A program made the position numbers and the translations under genes. From an alpha proteobacterium BAL199 (GTDB lineage Bacteria; Pseudomonadota; Alphaproteobacteria; Thalassobaculales; Thalassobaculaceae): a stretch of DNA of 64,000 nucleotides. Below the pieces are notes generated by a model. The model was not told the origin of the DNA and did no database searches. It worked only from the letters and a program-made list of their open reading frames with translations. The stretch lies in NCBI GenBank assembly GCA_000171835.1, contig ABHC01000001.1, positions 526,464 through 590,463 of the forward strand, written 5' to 3'. Shown piece after piece: positions 19,936 through 29,969 of this stretch; the stretch's first letter is position 1, and every line of letters starts with the position of its first letter.

Positions 19936-20111
19936 GACTCTCTCCGCCCGATATCTCATGTGGTGGGACCGATCAGAGCAGGGATTGCCGTCGGCGTCAC
20001 CGCCTTGCTCGGCACAACACCCCGCGCAGCGCGGACTTGCCGGGCCCGGCAATCCGGCGGCACACTCCAGCGAAGACCTATGCCGGACAGTTATCGATCA
20101 GGAGAGCTCTC

Positions 20112-21545
20112 GTGAACCAGCACACGCCGCCGTCGGCGGTCGCCGAAGCCGTGGCACGCATCAAGGACGCGCTCGGGTCAAAGGGCTGGCTGGAGGACCC
20201 ATCCGACACGCTGAAGTACCGCACGGACTGGCGCGGACGCGATGTCGGCGAGGCGGTGCTGGTGGCGCGGCCGTCGTCGACCGATGAGGTATCCTCGGTG
20301 GTCCAGGTTTGCGCCGAGGCCGGGATTGCGATCGTCCCGCAAGGCGGCAACACCGGCCTGGTATTGGGATCGATCCCGACCGAGGATCGGCCGGCGGTGG
20401 TGCTGTCGTTGGATCGCATGACCCGGATCCGGACGCTGGACGCCGACAACTTCGCGCTGGTCGCCGAGGCTGGGTGCGTCGTCAAATCCGTGCAGGACGC
20501 TGCGGTGGCGGCCGACCGGTTGTTCCCGCTGTCGCTGGCCTCGGAGGGAAGTTCGACGATCGGCGGCACCCTGTCGACCAACGCCGGCGGCAACCAGACC
20601 GTCCGCTACGGAAACGCCCGCGAGCAGGTGCTGGGGCTCGAAGTGGTGATGCCGGATGGTACGGTGTTCGATGGGCTGAACACCCTGCGCAAGAACAACA
20701 CCGGCTACGATCTGAAGCACTTGTTCATCGGCGCGGAGGGGACGCTCGGGATCATCACCGCGGCCGCACTGCGCCTGATGCCGGCGCCTCGGGGCCGCGA
20801 GACCGCGCTGCTGGCGGTTCCGGAGCCGGCGGCGGCCCAGGCGCTGCTGGCCCGTGCCCGCGAACTGTCCGGCGATACGGTCCTGGCTTACGAACTGATG
20901 CCGAGGATGTGCCTGGATCTGGCGATCCGTCACATCGAGGGCATCGCCGATCCTCTCGAGGCCACGTCGCCCTGGTACGTCCTGGTCGAACTGGCGACCG
21001 CCTCACCGATCGACGATCTGCGCGCCAAGCTCGAGGCGATCCTGGCCGAAGCCATGGAGCAGGGTCGAGTGACCGACGGCGTGATTGCCGAAAGCGAGGC
21101 CCAGCGTTCAGCCCTCTGGCGCATCCGTGAGGAACAGGCCGAGGCCGGCCGCCGCGAAGGCGGTGGGGTGTCCTGTGATGTGTCAGTCCCGGTCAGCAAG
21201 GTCGCCGCGTTCCTGAGCCGGGCCGAGGCGATGCTGCGCGCCGAGGAACCGGATCTGCGTTTGAACACCTTCGGGCACATGGGCGACGGTAACATCCACT
21301 ATCTGATCCTTCGGCCGCTTGCGATGGACGCGGGCGCGTGGAAGCAACGCAACGGCAATTTGGTGCATCAGCTGAACGAATTGATTGCCGAAATGGGCGG
21401 CAGCTTTTCGGCCGAGCACGGGATCGGCGCCCAGAAGCGTGGGGATTTGGCACGTTATGCCGCTCCGTCGCGCTTGGCGCTGATGCGGTCGGTCAAGGCG
21501 GCGATCGACCCGTTGAACGTGATGAACCCCGGGAAAATTCTGTAG
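20112..21545 (+). CDS. FAD-binding D-2-hydroxyacid dehydrogenase (GlcD/D2HGDH-like)
   Basis: This 477-aa protein has a vanillyl-alcohol-oxidase type FAD domain (VPQGGNTGLVLG near 75, GSSTIGGTLSTNAGGNQTVRYG near 130 in two segments) and the family's C-terminal metal/substrate motifs FGHMGDGNIHY and FSAEHGIGAQKR. It oxidises a D-2-hydroxy acid such as D-lactate, glycolate or D-2-hydroxyglutarate; the exact one is not readable. The GTG start has AGGAGAG upstream. Its divergence from two aldolase genes suggests one catabolic unit. Confidence 0.85.
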   Translation: MNQHTPPSAVAEAVARIKDALGSKGWLEDPSDTLKYRTDWRGRDVGEAVLVARPSSTDEVSSVVQVCAEAGIAIVPQGGNTGLVLGSIPTEDRPAVVLSLDRMTRIRTLDADNFALVAEAGCVVKSVQDAAVAADRLFPLSLASEGSSTIGGTLSTNAGGNQTVRYGNAREQVLGLEVVMPDGTVFDGLNTLRKNNTGYDLKHLFIGAEGTLGIITAAALRLMPAPRGRETALLAVPEPAAAQALLARARELSGDTVLAYELMPRMCLDLAIRHIEGIADPLEATSPWYVLVELATASPIDDLRAKLEAILAEAMEQGRVTDGVIAESEAQRSALWRIREEQAEAGRREGGGVSCDVSVPVSKVAAFLSRAEAMLRAEEPDLRLNTFGHMGDGNIHYLILRPLAMDAGAWKQRNGNLVHQLNELIAEMGGSFSAEHGIGAQKRGDLARYAAPSRLALMRSVKAAIDPLNVMNPGKIL

Positions 21546-21559
21546 CCGATGCTGCGTGG

Positions 21560-22813
21560 CTAAGCTGCGCTTGTGACTGCCGAAGTTTTTGGCAGGGAGA
21601 CGACCACCGTCGTGCCGCCGCCGGGCGCGCTGTCGATCCGCAGCCGGCCGTTGTGTAGCTCGACCAGCCGGTGTGCGATGGGCAGTCCCAGCCCGGTGCC
21701 GCCATTTGACGGCGAGGTATGGCTGGGCTCGATCTGTGTGCGGCCGTAGGGCTGCATGGCCCGTTCGATCTGCCGCATCGTCATGCCCGGACCTTCGTCG
21801 CGGACGCGGATCTCCACCGGATCGCCGTCGCTGAACGTCACGATGATCTCGCTGTCCTCGGGACCGAACTTGATGGCGTTGCCGATGATGTTGATCAGCA
21901 CCTGCTGTATGGCCCGGCGGTCGGCTTGAACCCGCGGACCGCGCCGACCCTCGATGCGCATCCCGATGCCACGACCGTCGGCCAGCGGTTCCAGCATCCG
22001 GGCGGTGGCGTGCGCCAATGCCGCCAGTTCGACCGGTTCGGTCTGCAGCTCGATCGCGCCGGCCTCGATGCGGGCCAGATCGAGCAGATCGTTGATGAGG
22101 TCCAGCAGATGGCGGCCGCTGGTGGAGATCGTTTCGACCGAATCCAGATACTGGGGAAGCATCGGGCCATGCAGCTGCAGTCTCAGCATGTCGGCGAACC
22201 CGATGACGGCGTTCAGCGGCGTGCGCAACTCATGGCTCATATGCGCCAGGAACTCACTCTTGGCACGATCGGCCATCTCGGCCGCCATCTTGGCGCGTGC
22301 CAGGTCCGACACGGCATCGACGGTGATCTGGCGGGATTCCAGGAACCGTGTGGCAATCTGGGACAGGTCGATCAGCGAGGCCCGCTGGTCGTCGTCCAGC
22401 TTCCGTGGCTGGTCTCCCAACACGCACAGCGTTCCGACCCGGTAACCACTGCGCAGGATCAATGGCGCTCCGGCATAGAACCGGGTGTGCGGTGGCCCGG
22501 TGACCAGTGGATTCTCGGCAAACACCGGATCCGACCAAGTGTCCTCGATCTCCATCACACGAGGATCGGTGATCGCATGGCTGCAGAAGGACTGATGGCG
22601 CGGCATTTCACGCACGCCTTCGACGCCGAAGGCCGACTTGAACCAAACCCGTTCGGCATCCACCAGACTGATGAACGCCATCGTGCTGCGGCAGGTTCGG
22701 GCCGCCAACTGGCAGAGCTGGTCGAACGCCGCTTCCGGTAGGGTATCAAGCACCTGAAGCGCTCGCAGGGCCGCAAGCCGTGCGTCCTCATCCTCGCCTG
22801 ATAGCACTGCCAT
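21560..22813 (-). CDS. GAF-domain sensor histidine kinase
   Basis: This 417-aa soluble kinase has a GAF domain at about 25-165 (FISLVDAERVWFKSAFGV, LRSGYRVGTLCVLGDQPRKL), a HisKA dimerisation helix with phospho-acceptor FLAHMSHELRTPLNAVIGF, and a HATPase domain with N-box NIIGNAIKFGPED, G1 VRDEGPGM and G2 NGGTGLGLPI. There are no membrane segments, so it senses a cytoplasmic signal. No response regulator lies next to it; it ends 15 bp from the convergent dehydrogenase gene. Confidence 0.92.
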   Translation of the reverse strand: MAVLSGEDEDARLAALRALQVLDTLPEAAFDQLCQLAARTCRSTMAFISLVDAERVWFKSAFGVEGVREMPRHQSFCSHAITDPRVMEIEDTWSDPVFAENPLVTGPPHTRFYAGAPLILRSGYRVGTLCVLGDQPRKLDDDQRASLIDLSQIATRFLESRQITVDAVSDLARAKMAAEMADRAKSEFLAHMSHELRTPLNAVIGFADMLRLQLHGPMLPQYLDSVETISTSGRHLLDLINDLLDLARIEAGAIELQTEPVELAALAHATARMLEPLADGRGIGMRIEGRRGPRVQADRRAIQQVLINIIGNAIKFGPEDSEIIVTFSDGDPVEIRVRDEGPGMTMRQIERAMQPYGRTQIEPSHTSPSNGGTGLGLPIAHRLVELHNGRLRIDSAPGGGTTVVVSLPKTSAVTSAA

Positions 22814-22904
22814 GACGAATCCGCCGCACCAGAAACGACCCTACAGTCGGTGAGCGTATCGGCTGAGATATTAACGGGCCGTTAACTTGATGGAACGGCG
22901 CGCA

Positions 22905-24104
22905 CTATTCTCCCGCTGTAATGGCAACGGCCGGCCTGGCCGACGGCAGCATGGCTACGGCAAACGCAATTGCGGTTGCGCACGCCGCGCAGATCAGGAA
23001 CAGGGTGGCGAAACCGTCGCCGGCTGTGGAACCGTGCAGACGTGAGATGACCGGCACGACGGTGGCTGCGACCACGAAGGACAGCACATACTTCACCGAG
23101 TAGGCGCGGGCCCGCCAGTGCTCCGGCGTGTTCCGTGCTACCAGGGTGTCGGTGATCGGGATCTGGCCGAACACCAGCATCATCATCGCCAGGGCCAAGC
23201 CGATCATCACCGAGCCCGTGGCGTTGGAAGCCAGGATAAAGACCGCGATGTCCCCAACGGTGAGCACCAGGAACACCAGCCGGATCGAGTAGCGATCGAT
23301 CAGGTGGCCGACCAGGACCTGGGTGAAGGCGGCGGCGGCGAACACCATCGCGATCAGGCCGCCGGCCCGCGACGCGCCCTCGGTCAAGGCCATCACCCGC
23401 TCGTCGAAGATCTTCGGCAGCGCGATGGTCGTCGCGTTGAAGATGAACCCGCCGACCGCAGTGGCGAAGAACACGATCGCGAGGATCCGCTTCCACTGCA
23501 GGCTGGGCTGAGCGTTGGCCTTGCGAGCGGCCGTGCCGGCAGCGGTCTCCGCGCGCCCGGCGTTGCTGCGGCAGTACAGCAGCCAAAGCCCGCCGATCGT
23601 CACGCAGAGCACGCTGGGAACCAGGAAGGCAGCCCGCCAGCCATAGGCCTCGCACAGGAAGGCCGTGAGCAGGGGGGCCGCGGCCACCCCCATGTTGCCC
23701 CACACCCCGTTGATGCCGAGTCGGCGACCGACGGCACCGCCGCCCTGGCTGACCATGGCAATCCCGACCGGATGATAGATTGCCGCGAACACACCGATCG
23801 CCAGAAGGCCGGCCGCGATCTGCAGGCGTCCGTCTGCCAGCCCGGTCAGCGCTGCGGCACAGCCGATGCCGATGAAGAACAGCGCGATCATCGCTTCCCG
23901 GCTCCAGCGGTCGGCCAGCCACCCGGCCGGCAACGAGCACGCTCCGAACGCGATGAAGCCGGCGGTCGAGAGGAACAGCAGTTCACCATAGGTCGCGTTG
24001 AGTTCGGCAGCCATGAAGACCGCTGCGGTCGGGAACACGAGCATCATCAGGTGATCGACCGCGTGGCCGGCGTTCAGGAACAGGAAACGGGTGTTGAGAC
24101 GCAT
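22905..24104 (-). CDS. MFS transporter
   Basis: This 399-aa, twelve-helix major facilitator protein has an N-terminal FLFLNAGHAVDHLMMLVFPT, the loop 2-3 motif AGWLADRWSREAMI, and the duplicated domain starting near residue 215. The GHAVDHL segment occurs in a subgroup of alphaproteobacterial MFS permeases of unknown substrate. GGGAGA precedes the start at 24104; the upstream frame to 24692 is antisense to the AraC gene. A divergent AraC regulator starts 71 bp away and probably controls it. A short inverted pair TCGAA/TTCGA (24142-24161) lies in the gap. Confidence 0.88.
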   Translation of the reverse strand: MRLNTRFLFLNAGHAVDHLMMLVFPTAAVFMAAELNATYGELLFLSTAGFIAFGACSLPAGWLADRWSREAMIALFFIGIGCAAALTGLADGRLQIAAGLLAIGVFAAIYHPVGIAMVSQGGGAVGRRLGINGVWGNMGVAAAPLLTAFLCEAYGWRAAFLVPSVLCVTIGGLWLLYCRSNAGRAETAAGTAARKANAQPSLQWKRILAIVFFATAVGGFIFNATTIALPKIFDERVMALTEGASRAGGLIAMVFAAAAFTQVLVGHLIDRYSIRLVFLVLTVGDIAVFILASNATGSVMIGLALAMMMLVFGQIPITDTLVARNTPEHWRARAYSVKYVLSFVVAATVVPVISRLHGSTAGDGFATLFLICAACATAIAFAVAMLPSARPAVAITAGE

Positions 24105-24175
24105 GGACTTCTCCCTCGATACGGAGGGATGATGCCTTCTGTCGAACTTTCCGTCCTTCGATAGAACGTCAATCA

Positions 24176-24979
24176 ATGTTGAAAAGCGGACAAACCATGC
24201 GAAGCCGGGATCCGGCTGTTGAGGAGCGTCAGCGTTGGCCGAAGGCGATTGTCGGCTACGCCGTGGACTACCATGCCGGCCACAGTACCGGGCGGCACGC
24301 TCACGACCGCGCCCAGCTCGTGCACGGCGAGAAGGGAGTAATGACGGTACGGACCGATGACGGTGCCTGGGTGGTGCCACCCGGGTACGCCGTCTGGGTG
24401 CCGCCGGAAGTGGTCCACGAAGTCCGCGCCGCCGGCCCGGTGGCAATGCGCACGCTGTACCTACGCACCGATTCCCCGGTTCCAATCGGCCCGCGATGCC
24501 AGGTGGTGCGGGTGCCGGCGCTGGTGCGCGAACTGATTGCCCGGGTGGTTCAACTGCCCGAGAACTATCCCGACGACGGTCCCGAGGCGCGGCTGGTCGC
24601 GGTACTGGCGGACGAGTTGGCTGGACTGCCGCTGGCGCCGCTCGATCTGCCGCTGCCGCGCGACCGACGGGCGTTGGCCGTGGCCGAAGCATTGATCGCG
24701 TCGCCCGCGGACGGGCGCGACCTAGAGGCCTGGGGACGGGCGGTCGGAGCCAGCGACCGGACGCTGGCGCGTCTGTTCCGGCGGGAAACCGGGCTGACCT
24801 TCGGCCGCTGGCGCCAGCGCCGCCGGTTGCTGGCGGCGCTGGAGCGGTTGGCCGGCGGTGAGTCGGTCACCGCCGTGGCACTCGATCTCGGCTACGAGAG
24901 CCCGAGCGCGTTCATCGCGATGTTCCGCCGTGCCCTTGGCGCGTCACCGACCCGCTATCTGCGGCATGGCGGCGGTTGA
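24176..24979 (+). CDS. AraC family regulator, cupin plus HTH
   Basis: This 267-aa protein has an N-terminal cupin (HSTGRHAHDRAQLVHGEKG, PPGYAVWVPPEVVHEVRAAG) and a C-terminal AraC DNA-binding domain (GASDRTLARLFRRETGLTFGR, AVALDLGYESPSAFIAMFRR, GASPTRYL). The layout is that of the NimR/YidL-like group that regulates adjacent efflux genes. It is divergent from the MFS permease at 22905-24104. Confidence 0.9.
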   Translation: MLKSGQTMRSRDPAVEERQRWPKAIVGYAVDYHAGHSTGRHAHDRAQLVHGEKGVMTVRTDDGAWVVPPGYAVWVPPEVVHEVRAAGPVAMRTLYLRTDSPVPIGPRCQVVRVPALVRELIARVVQLPENYPDDGPEARLVAVLADELAGLPLAPLDLPLPRDRRALAVAEALIASPADGRDLEAWGRAVGASDRTLARLFRRETGLTFGRWRQRRRLLAALERLAGGESVTAVALDLGYESPSAFIAMFRRALGASPTRYLRHGGG

Positions 24980-25003
24980 GGGCCCGGTACGGAACGATGC
25001 TGC

Positions 25004-25327
25004 TCAACGCTTGAACGGATAGAAACTCACGTCGTTGAACAGGGAGTTCTCCTGCTTCTCCAGTGCGCCGAGCTTGGCGCTCTCCTGGGTGTAGGCGATC
25101 CAGTCAGGATCGGCCTGCATCGCGCTGCGCTTCTTTTCACGGTCGCCGGCGCTCTCATACGCCCAGATGTGGATGTAGACGTTCGGGTCGCCGGTCTCGC
25201 ACTTGGCGTACAGGACCGGTTGGCCGAGGTGCTTGGCCTGCGGGGCTTTGCCCATCTTCTCGTAGAGCGCCAGATGCTTGGCGATGGTGCCCGGCCGGCA
25301 CGTGTATTTGCGCACGTCGAACAGCAT
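25004..25327 (-). CDS. NIPSNAP family protein
   Basis: This 107-aa protein with a single dimeric alpha-beta barrel begins LFDVRKYTCRPGTIAKHLALY and includes PVLYAKCETGDPNVYIHIWAY, the typical NIPSNAP pattern. The biochemical role of the bacterial members is unknown. AGGAGG lies 8 bp before the ATG at 25327 but only 2 bp before the ATG at 25333, which decides for 25327. Confidence 0.82.
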   Translation of the reverse strand: MLFDVRKYTCRPGTIAKHLALYEKMGKAPQAKHLGQPVLYAKCETGDPNVYIHIWAYESAGDREKKRSAMQADPDWIAYTQESAKLGALEKQENSLFNDVSFYPFKR

Positions 25328-25418
25328 GGACATTTCCTCCTGGTATCGTTGGGTGGTCACTGAGGCGAGGACGCAACCTTAACGCAGGAGCGGCGGCCGA
25401 AAAGACGGTTTCGCCGCA

Positions 25419-26945
25419 TCAGTCCAAACGCCGGCTGCGACCTTCGAGCTTTGGCGAAACCGTGCCGGCGGCCGCGATGTGATCCATGATCTGGCTGGCC
25501 ATCAGTTTTGCCGCCCGGTCATCAATCAGTGCCTTCGCGGGCGCGAAGGTTGCGTAGCCGTCGCCGCCGCGCGCCATGAAGTCGTTGGTGGCAACGGTAT
25601 AGGTTGCTGTCGGATCAATTGGCTTCCCGCCGATCGAGGCGTCGCTGACCCGGGCGCCTGCCGGTTTGCCGACCGCGTAGGCGAAGCTGAGGCCGGACAC
25701 CTGGGGAAACCGTCCAGCGCCTTGTTCGACCTGGCTGACACCGTTCTCCAGCGCCGCCAGCACATCGGCGCCGGTCATCAGCAGTTTAGCGGTCCGGTTG
25801 CCGAACGGCAGCTCGGTGAAAACCATCTTGCGGGTCAGTTGGCTGCCCGCCGGATAGGTGACGTCGCCGCGGATGCCGCCGCCGTTGATGATCGCGACAT
25901 CGGCGGCGACCGCCGTTCGCATGGCGTCAGCGAACAGATTGCCGACGGTCGCCTCGCCATTGCGCACCGTCGCTCGGCGCGAATCGAGTTCGGTGGTCGT
26001 CGTCCCGATAAACTGGCCGAGGTCGGTGTCCAACTTGGCCAGATAGCCGTCCACCTTGACCTGAGCAGCAGGGTCGGGCGTGACGTTCGACGTGTGGATC
26101 TGCGCGAAGTCCGGCTTCCAGACGACCTTCGGACCGCTGCGGCCTTCGATCCGATCGATCGCCAGGGTCAGGCGGCCGACGAAGATGCCCTGGGAACCGG
26201 CCTTGAAGACTGCGTGCTGGCCATCGTAGTGGGTGAAGGCGAGATGGTCGTGGCCGCCGAGCACCACGTCGATGGCGGGAACCGCCCGCATCAGCGCCAA
26301 GTCGCCGGTGTACTCCTCGTGGCTGAGGGCGATCACCATGTCGGCACCCTGGTCCTTGAGGGCCTTGGCGATCCGGGCTCCGGCGCTGGCATAGGGTTCG
26401 AACGTCACGTCCGGGCCGGGGCTGGAGACCAGCGGCGTGTCCGGCGTCGTCAGGCCGAGCAGGCCGATCTTGAAACCGCCGACCTCGACGACCGCTGCGT
26501 CGACCGCGCCCGGGAATCCGGGCTGACCCTTCAGCGCCACATTGCCCGACAGCCAGCGGAACTTGGACTCTGCGATCCGGGCCCGCAGGACCTGCGGTCC
26601 GAAGTCGAACTCGTGGTTGCCCAGGGTCGCGTAGTCGAGGCCGACAGTGTTCGCCAGATCGATCATGCTGGCACCCATGTCGATCCCGGACAGCAGCGAC
26701 GGCGAGATCAAGTCGCCGCCGAAGGTCACAATTACCGTAGCGCCCGAGGCTTCCGCCTTGGCCTTCTCGTCTTTGATGACGGCGGCGATCCTGCCTGCCC
26801 CGCCGGCACCGTCGACCGCATCGATCCGGTCCCAGTCGTTGAGATGCAGGATCACCAGCTTGGCCGGTTCGGCGGCGAGCGGTCCGGCCATCCAGAGCGC
26901 AATGGCAAAGGAAATGGCAAGGATTCGGAACAAGCGGGACATCAC
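25419..26945 (-). CDS. periplasmic 5'-nucleotidase / UDP-sugar hydrolase family protein
   Basis: This 508-aa protein has a signal peptide (residues 1-25, ending PLAAEP). A calcineurin-type phosphoesterase domain shows metal motifs LHLNDWDRID, VTFGGDLISP, TLGNHEFDFG, ALSHEEYTGD and LGGHDHLAF. A C-terminal nucleotidase domain has NGGGIRGDVTYPAG and TNDFMARGGDGY. It dephosphorylates nucleotides outside the inner membrane for phosphate or nucleoside uptake. The first motif is D-W-D where most family members have D-x-H, a change at a metal ligand. The gene is transcribed alone. Confidence 0.9.
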   Translation of the reverse strand: MMSRLFRILAISFAIALWMAGPLAAEPAKLVILHLNDWDRIDAVDGAGGAGRIAAVIKDEKAKAEASGATVIVTFGGDLISPSLLSGIDMGASMIDLANTVGLDYATLGNHEFDFGPQVLRARIAESKFRWLSGNVALKGQPGFPGAVDAAVVEVGGFKIGLLGLTTPDTPLVSSPGPDVTFEPYASAGARIAKALKDQGADMVIALSHEEYTGDLALMRAVPAIDVVLGGHDHLAFTHYDGQHAVFKAGSQGIFVGRLTLAIDRIEGRSGPKVVWKPDFAQIHTSNVTPDPAAQVKVDGYLAKLDTDLGQFIGTTTTELDSRRATVRNGEATVGNLFADAMRTAVAADVAIINGGGIRGDVTYPAGSQLTRKMVFTELPFGNRTAKLLMTGADVLAALENGVSQVEQGAGRFPQVSGLSFAYAVGKPAGARVSDASIGGKPIDPTATYTVATNDFMARGGDGYATFAPAKALIDDRAAKLMASQIMDHIAAAGTVSPKLEGRSRRLD

Positions 26946-27002
26946 GGCACTCCCTGAGCGTAGGATCGCAGGGTAGCCGAACTCGTGTTACGGCTGAAAG
27001 CG

Positions 27003-28901
27003 CTAGCGTGCGCGGGCTCGGGCGGTGGCACCACGTCCGCTGCCGCGGGCATTCGCGTTGTCCTTCTCGTCGAACAGCGCGGCAAGCTGCTCCATCATCG
27101 TGCCGCCAAGCTGCTCGGCGTCGACGATGGTGACGGCCCGGCGGTAGTAGCGGGTAACGTCATGCCCGATGCCGACCGCCACCAGTTCGACCGGGGAGCG
27201 GGTCTCGATGTATTTGATGACGTCGCGCAGGTGCTTCTCGAGGTAGTTGCCGGGGTTCACCGACAGGGTCGAGTCGTCGACCGGAGCGCCGTCGGAGATT
27301 ACCATCAGGATGCGCCGCTCTTCGGTGCGGGCCAGCAGCCGGTTGTGCGCCCAGTTCAGCGCTTCGCCGTCGATGTTCTCCTTCAGGATGCCCTCGCGCA
27401 GCATCAGCCCGAGCGACTTGCGGGCGCGCCGCCACGGGGCGTCGGCCGGCTTGTAGATGATGTGGCGCAGGTCGTTCAAGCGGCCGGGGTTCGCCGGTTT
27501 GCCGGAGGAGATCCAGCGCTCGCGGGCCGAACCACCCTTCCAGGCGCGGGTGGTGAAGCCGAGGATTTCGACTTTCACGCCACAGCGCTCCAGGGTGCGC
27601 GCCATGATGTCGGCGCAGATCGCCGCGATGGTGATCGGACGGCCACGCATTGATCCGGAATTGTCGATCAGCAGGGTCACCACCGTGTCGCGGAACTCGG
27701 TGTCCTTTTCCATCTTGTAGGACAGCGGGAACAGCGGAGCGGTAACCACGCGCGACAGCCGGCCAGCGTCCAGGATGCCTTCGTCCAGATCGAAGTCCCA
27801 CGACCGGTTCTGCTGAGCCATCAGCCGGCGCTGCAGCCGGTTGGCCAGCCGTCCGATCACACCCTGCAGATGCGAAAGCTGCTGGTCGAGCAGCATGCGC
27901 AGGCGGTTCAACTCGTCCGGATCGCACAGCGTATCGGCTTCCACCACTTCGTCGAATTCGGTGGTGAAGGGTCGGTAGGCGGTGTCCTGCCAGTTTCGGC
28001 CATCCATGTTCGGATGGACCGGCGAGCCGGGGTTGGCCGGATCCTCGTCGCCCGAGCCGGGCTCCAGGTCCATTTCCTCGGCTTCATCGCCATCGGCGCT
28101 CTCGTCGCCGGCCTGCATGTCGGATGGAATGGTTTCGGTGTCGGAGCCGTCCTCGGAGGTGCCGCGGGTGCCGCCGTCGCTGGTCTCATCGACGTCGCCG
28201 CCTTCGTCCTCGCCGTCGGAGTCGCTGGCATCGTCTTCCGACATGCCTTCCTCGCCGATCTCAAGGTCGAGGTCGGCGATCATCTGACGTGAGGCCTTGG
28301 CAAAGGCGTCCTGGTCGTCAAGGTGTCGATCGAGTTCCTTCAGGTCATGGCCGACCTTGCTCTCGATCCAGGGACGCCACAGATCGATCACACGCTGCGC
28401 GCATTTCGGCGGCGGTGCCCCGGTCAGGGCTTCCCGGGTGATCAGCCGGACAACGTCGACCAGCGAGATGTCGTCCTTGTCTGCCCGCTCCAGGCCCTTG
28501 CGGCGGTACTGCTCGTCGACGACCGCGCCCAGATTGTGGGCGACGCCGGCCATCGCGCGGGCGCCGATCGCCTCAATCCGGGACTGCTCGACTGCGTCGA
28601 AGATCTCACGGGCGGCCTGGCTTTGCGGGCCGCGGCGGTTGTGGACGGTTTCGTCGTGGTGCTTGAGCCGAAGAGCCATGGCATCGGACTCGCCCCGTAG
28701 CCGGGCGAGGTCGGCCGGATCCATGTCCTTGGGCGGAGCCGGCAGCCGCGCGCGGTTGCCGGCGAGCGTTGCGTGCTCAGCGCCATAGGTAACCTCGACT
28801 TCCGGCTCGCCGGAAATCGCGCGCAGGCAGGCTGCGGTTGCCCGTTTGAAATCTTCAAACGCGGCGTCGTCCGGGGCCTTGTTGGTGCTGTTGCTGCGCA
28901 T
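27003..28901 (-). CDS. cobT: cobaltochelatase subunit CobT
   Basis: This 632-aa protein has an N-terminal helical part ([16 protein letters not shown]), a long acidic linker at about 210-300 ([20 protein letters not shown]) and a C-terminal von Willebrand A domain with the MIDAS motif DNSGSMRG near 415 and SDGAPVDD. CobT forms a ring complex with the AAA+ protein CobS. Together with CobN it inserts cobalt into hydrogenobyrinic acid diamide in aerobic B12 synthesis. The start is 18 bp after the cobS stop, so the two are co-transcribed. cobN is not in the window. Confidence 0.96.
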   Translation of the reverse strand: MRSNSTNKAPDDAAFEDFKRATAACLRAISGEPEVEVTYGAEHATLAGNRARLPAPPKDMDPADLARLRGESDAMALRLKHHDETVHNRRGPQSQAAREIFDAVEQSRIEAIGARAMAGVAHNLGAVVDEQYRRKGLERADKDDISLVDVVRLITREALTGAPPPKCAQRVIDLWRPWIESKVGHDLKELDRHLDDQDAFAKASRQMIADLDLEIGEEGMSEDDASDSDGEDEGGDVDETSDGGTRGTSEDGSDTETIPSDMQAGDESADGDEAEEMDLEPGSGDEDPANPGSPVHPNMDGRNWQDTAYRPFTTEFDEVVEADTLCDPDELNRLRMLLDQQLSHLQGVIGRLANRLQRRLMAQQNRSWDFDLDEGILDAGRLSRVVTAPLFPLSYKMEKDTEFRDTVVTLLIDNSGSMRGRPITIAAICADIMARTLERCGVKVEILGFTTRAWKGGSARERWISSGKPANPGRLNDLRHIIYKPADAPWRRARKSLGLMLREGILKENIDGEALNWAHNRLLARTEERRILMVISDGAPVDDSTLSVNPGNYLEKHLRDVIKYIETRSPVELVAVGIGHDVTRYYRRAVTIVDAEQLGGTMMEQLAALFDEKDNANARGSGRGATARARAR

Positions 28902-28919
28902 GACGCCTTGCCGGAACCG

Positions 28920-29924
28920 CTATTCCGCTGCCCTTACACCGGTCTTGGTGATCTCGTCGCCAAAGCAGCGCTGATAGTATTCGGCCACGATCGACCGCTC
29001 GACCTCGTCGCACTTGTTCAGGAACGTCAGCCGGAAGGCCAGCTTCAGGTCACCGGCGAAGATGTCGGCGTTCTCGGCCCAGGTGATGACCGTGCGTGGC
29101 GACATGACCGTCGAGATGTCACCCGCCATAAATCCGGCCCGCGTCAAATCGGCGCAGGTGACCATCCGGGACACGATATCGCGGCGTTCGGCCGTCTGGT
29201 ACGTCGGGCATTTGGCCAGAACGATGTCTACCTCGGCGTCGTGCGGCAGGTAGTTCAGCGTGGTGACCACGTTCCAGCGGTCCATCTGACCCTGGTTGAT
29301 CTGCTGGGTGCCGTGATAGAGGCCGGTGGTATCGCCGAGCCCGACCGTGTTCGCCGTCGAGAACAGGCGGAACGCGCTGTGCGGTTGGATGACCTTGTTG
29401 GTGTCCAGCAGGGTCAGCTTGCCATCGACCTCTAGCACGCGCTGGATCACGAACATCACGTCGGCGCGGCCGGCGTCATACTCGTCAAACACCAGGGCTA
29501 CCGGGTTCTGCAGCGCCCAGGGCAGGATGCCTTCGCGGAACTCGGTGACCTGCTTGCCTTCACGCACCACGATCGCGTCCTTGCCGATCAAATCGATCCG
29601 GCTGACATGGCTGTCCAGGTTCACGCGAATGCACGGCCAGTTCAGCCGAGCCGCAACCTGCTCGATATGGGTCGACTTGCCAGTGCCGTGATAGCCCTGG
29701 ATCATGACTCGGCGGTTGCGCGCAAAGCCGGCCAGGATGGCCAACGTCGTGTCGTGATCGAACAGGTAGGCGTCGTCCCGGATCGGGACGTATTCGCTCG
29801 GCTCCGAGAACGCAGGGACCTGCATATCGAAATCGAGTCCGAACAGCTCGCGCGCCGAGATCGTGGTATCGGGCTTGCCGAGAGGATGTGCGGATTTCCG
29901 CTCGAGAGTCGTGTCGTTCGCCAT
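28920..29924 (-). CDS. cobS: cobaltochelatase subunit CobS (AAA+ ATPase)
   Basis: This 334-aa AAA+ protein has a characteristic N-terminus ([20 protein letters not shown]), Walker [14 protein letters not shown], Walker B region [14 protein letters not shown], and sensor/arginine segments ([26 protein letters not shown]). It hydrolyses ATP to power cobalt insertion with CobT and CobN. It lies between a J-domain gene (45 bp upstream) and cobT, the standard alphaproteobacterial bolA / J-domain-cobS-cobT arrangement. Confidence 0.96.
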   Translation of the reverse strand: MANDTTLERKSAHPLGKPDTTISARELFGLDFDMQVPAFSEPSEYVPIRDDAYLFDHDTTLAILAGFARNRRVMIQGYHGTGKSTHIEQVAARLNWPCIRVNLDSHVSRIDLIGKDAIVVREGKQVTEFREGILPWALQNPVALVFDEYDAGRADVMFVIQRVLEVDGKLTLLDTNKVIQPHSAFRLFSTANTVGLGDTTGLYHGTQQINQGQMDRWNVVTTLNYLPHDAEVDIVLAKCPTYQTAERRDIVSRMVTCADLTRAGFMAGDISTVMSPRTVITWAENADIFAGDLKLAFRLTFLNKCDEVERSIVAEYYQRCFGDEITKTGVRAAE

Positions 29925-29969
29925 GGACGAATTCCTGTAGGGGATAGAGGCCAGCGCGCCAGAGACGGC

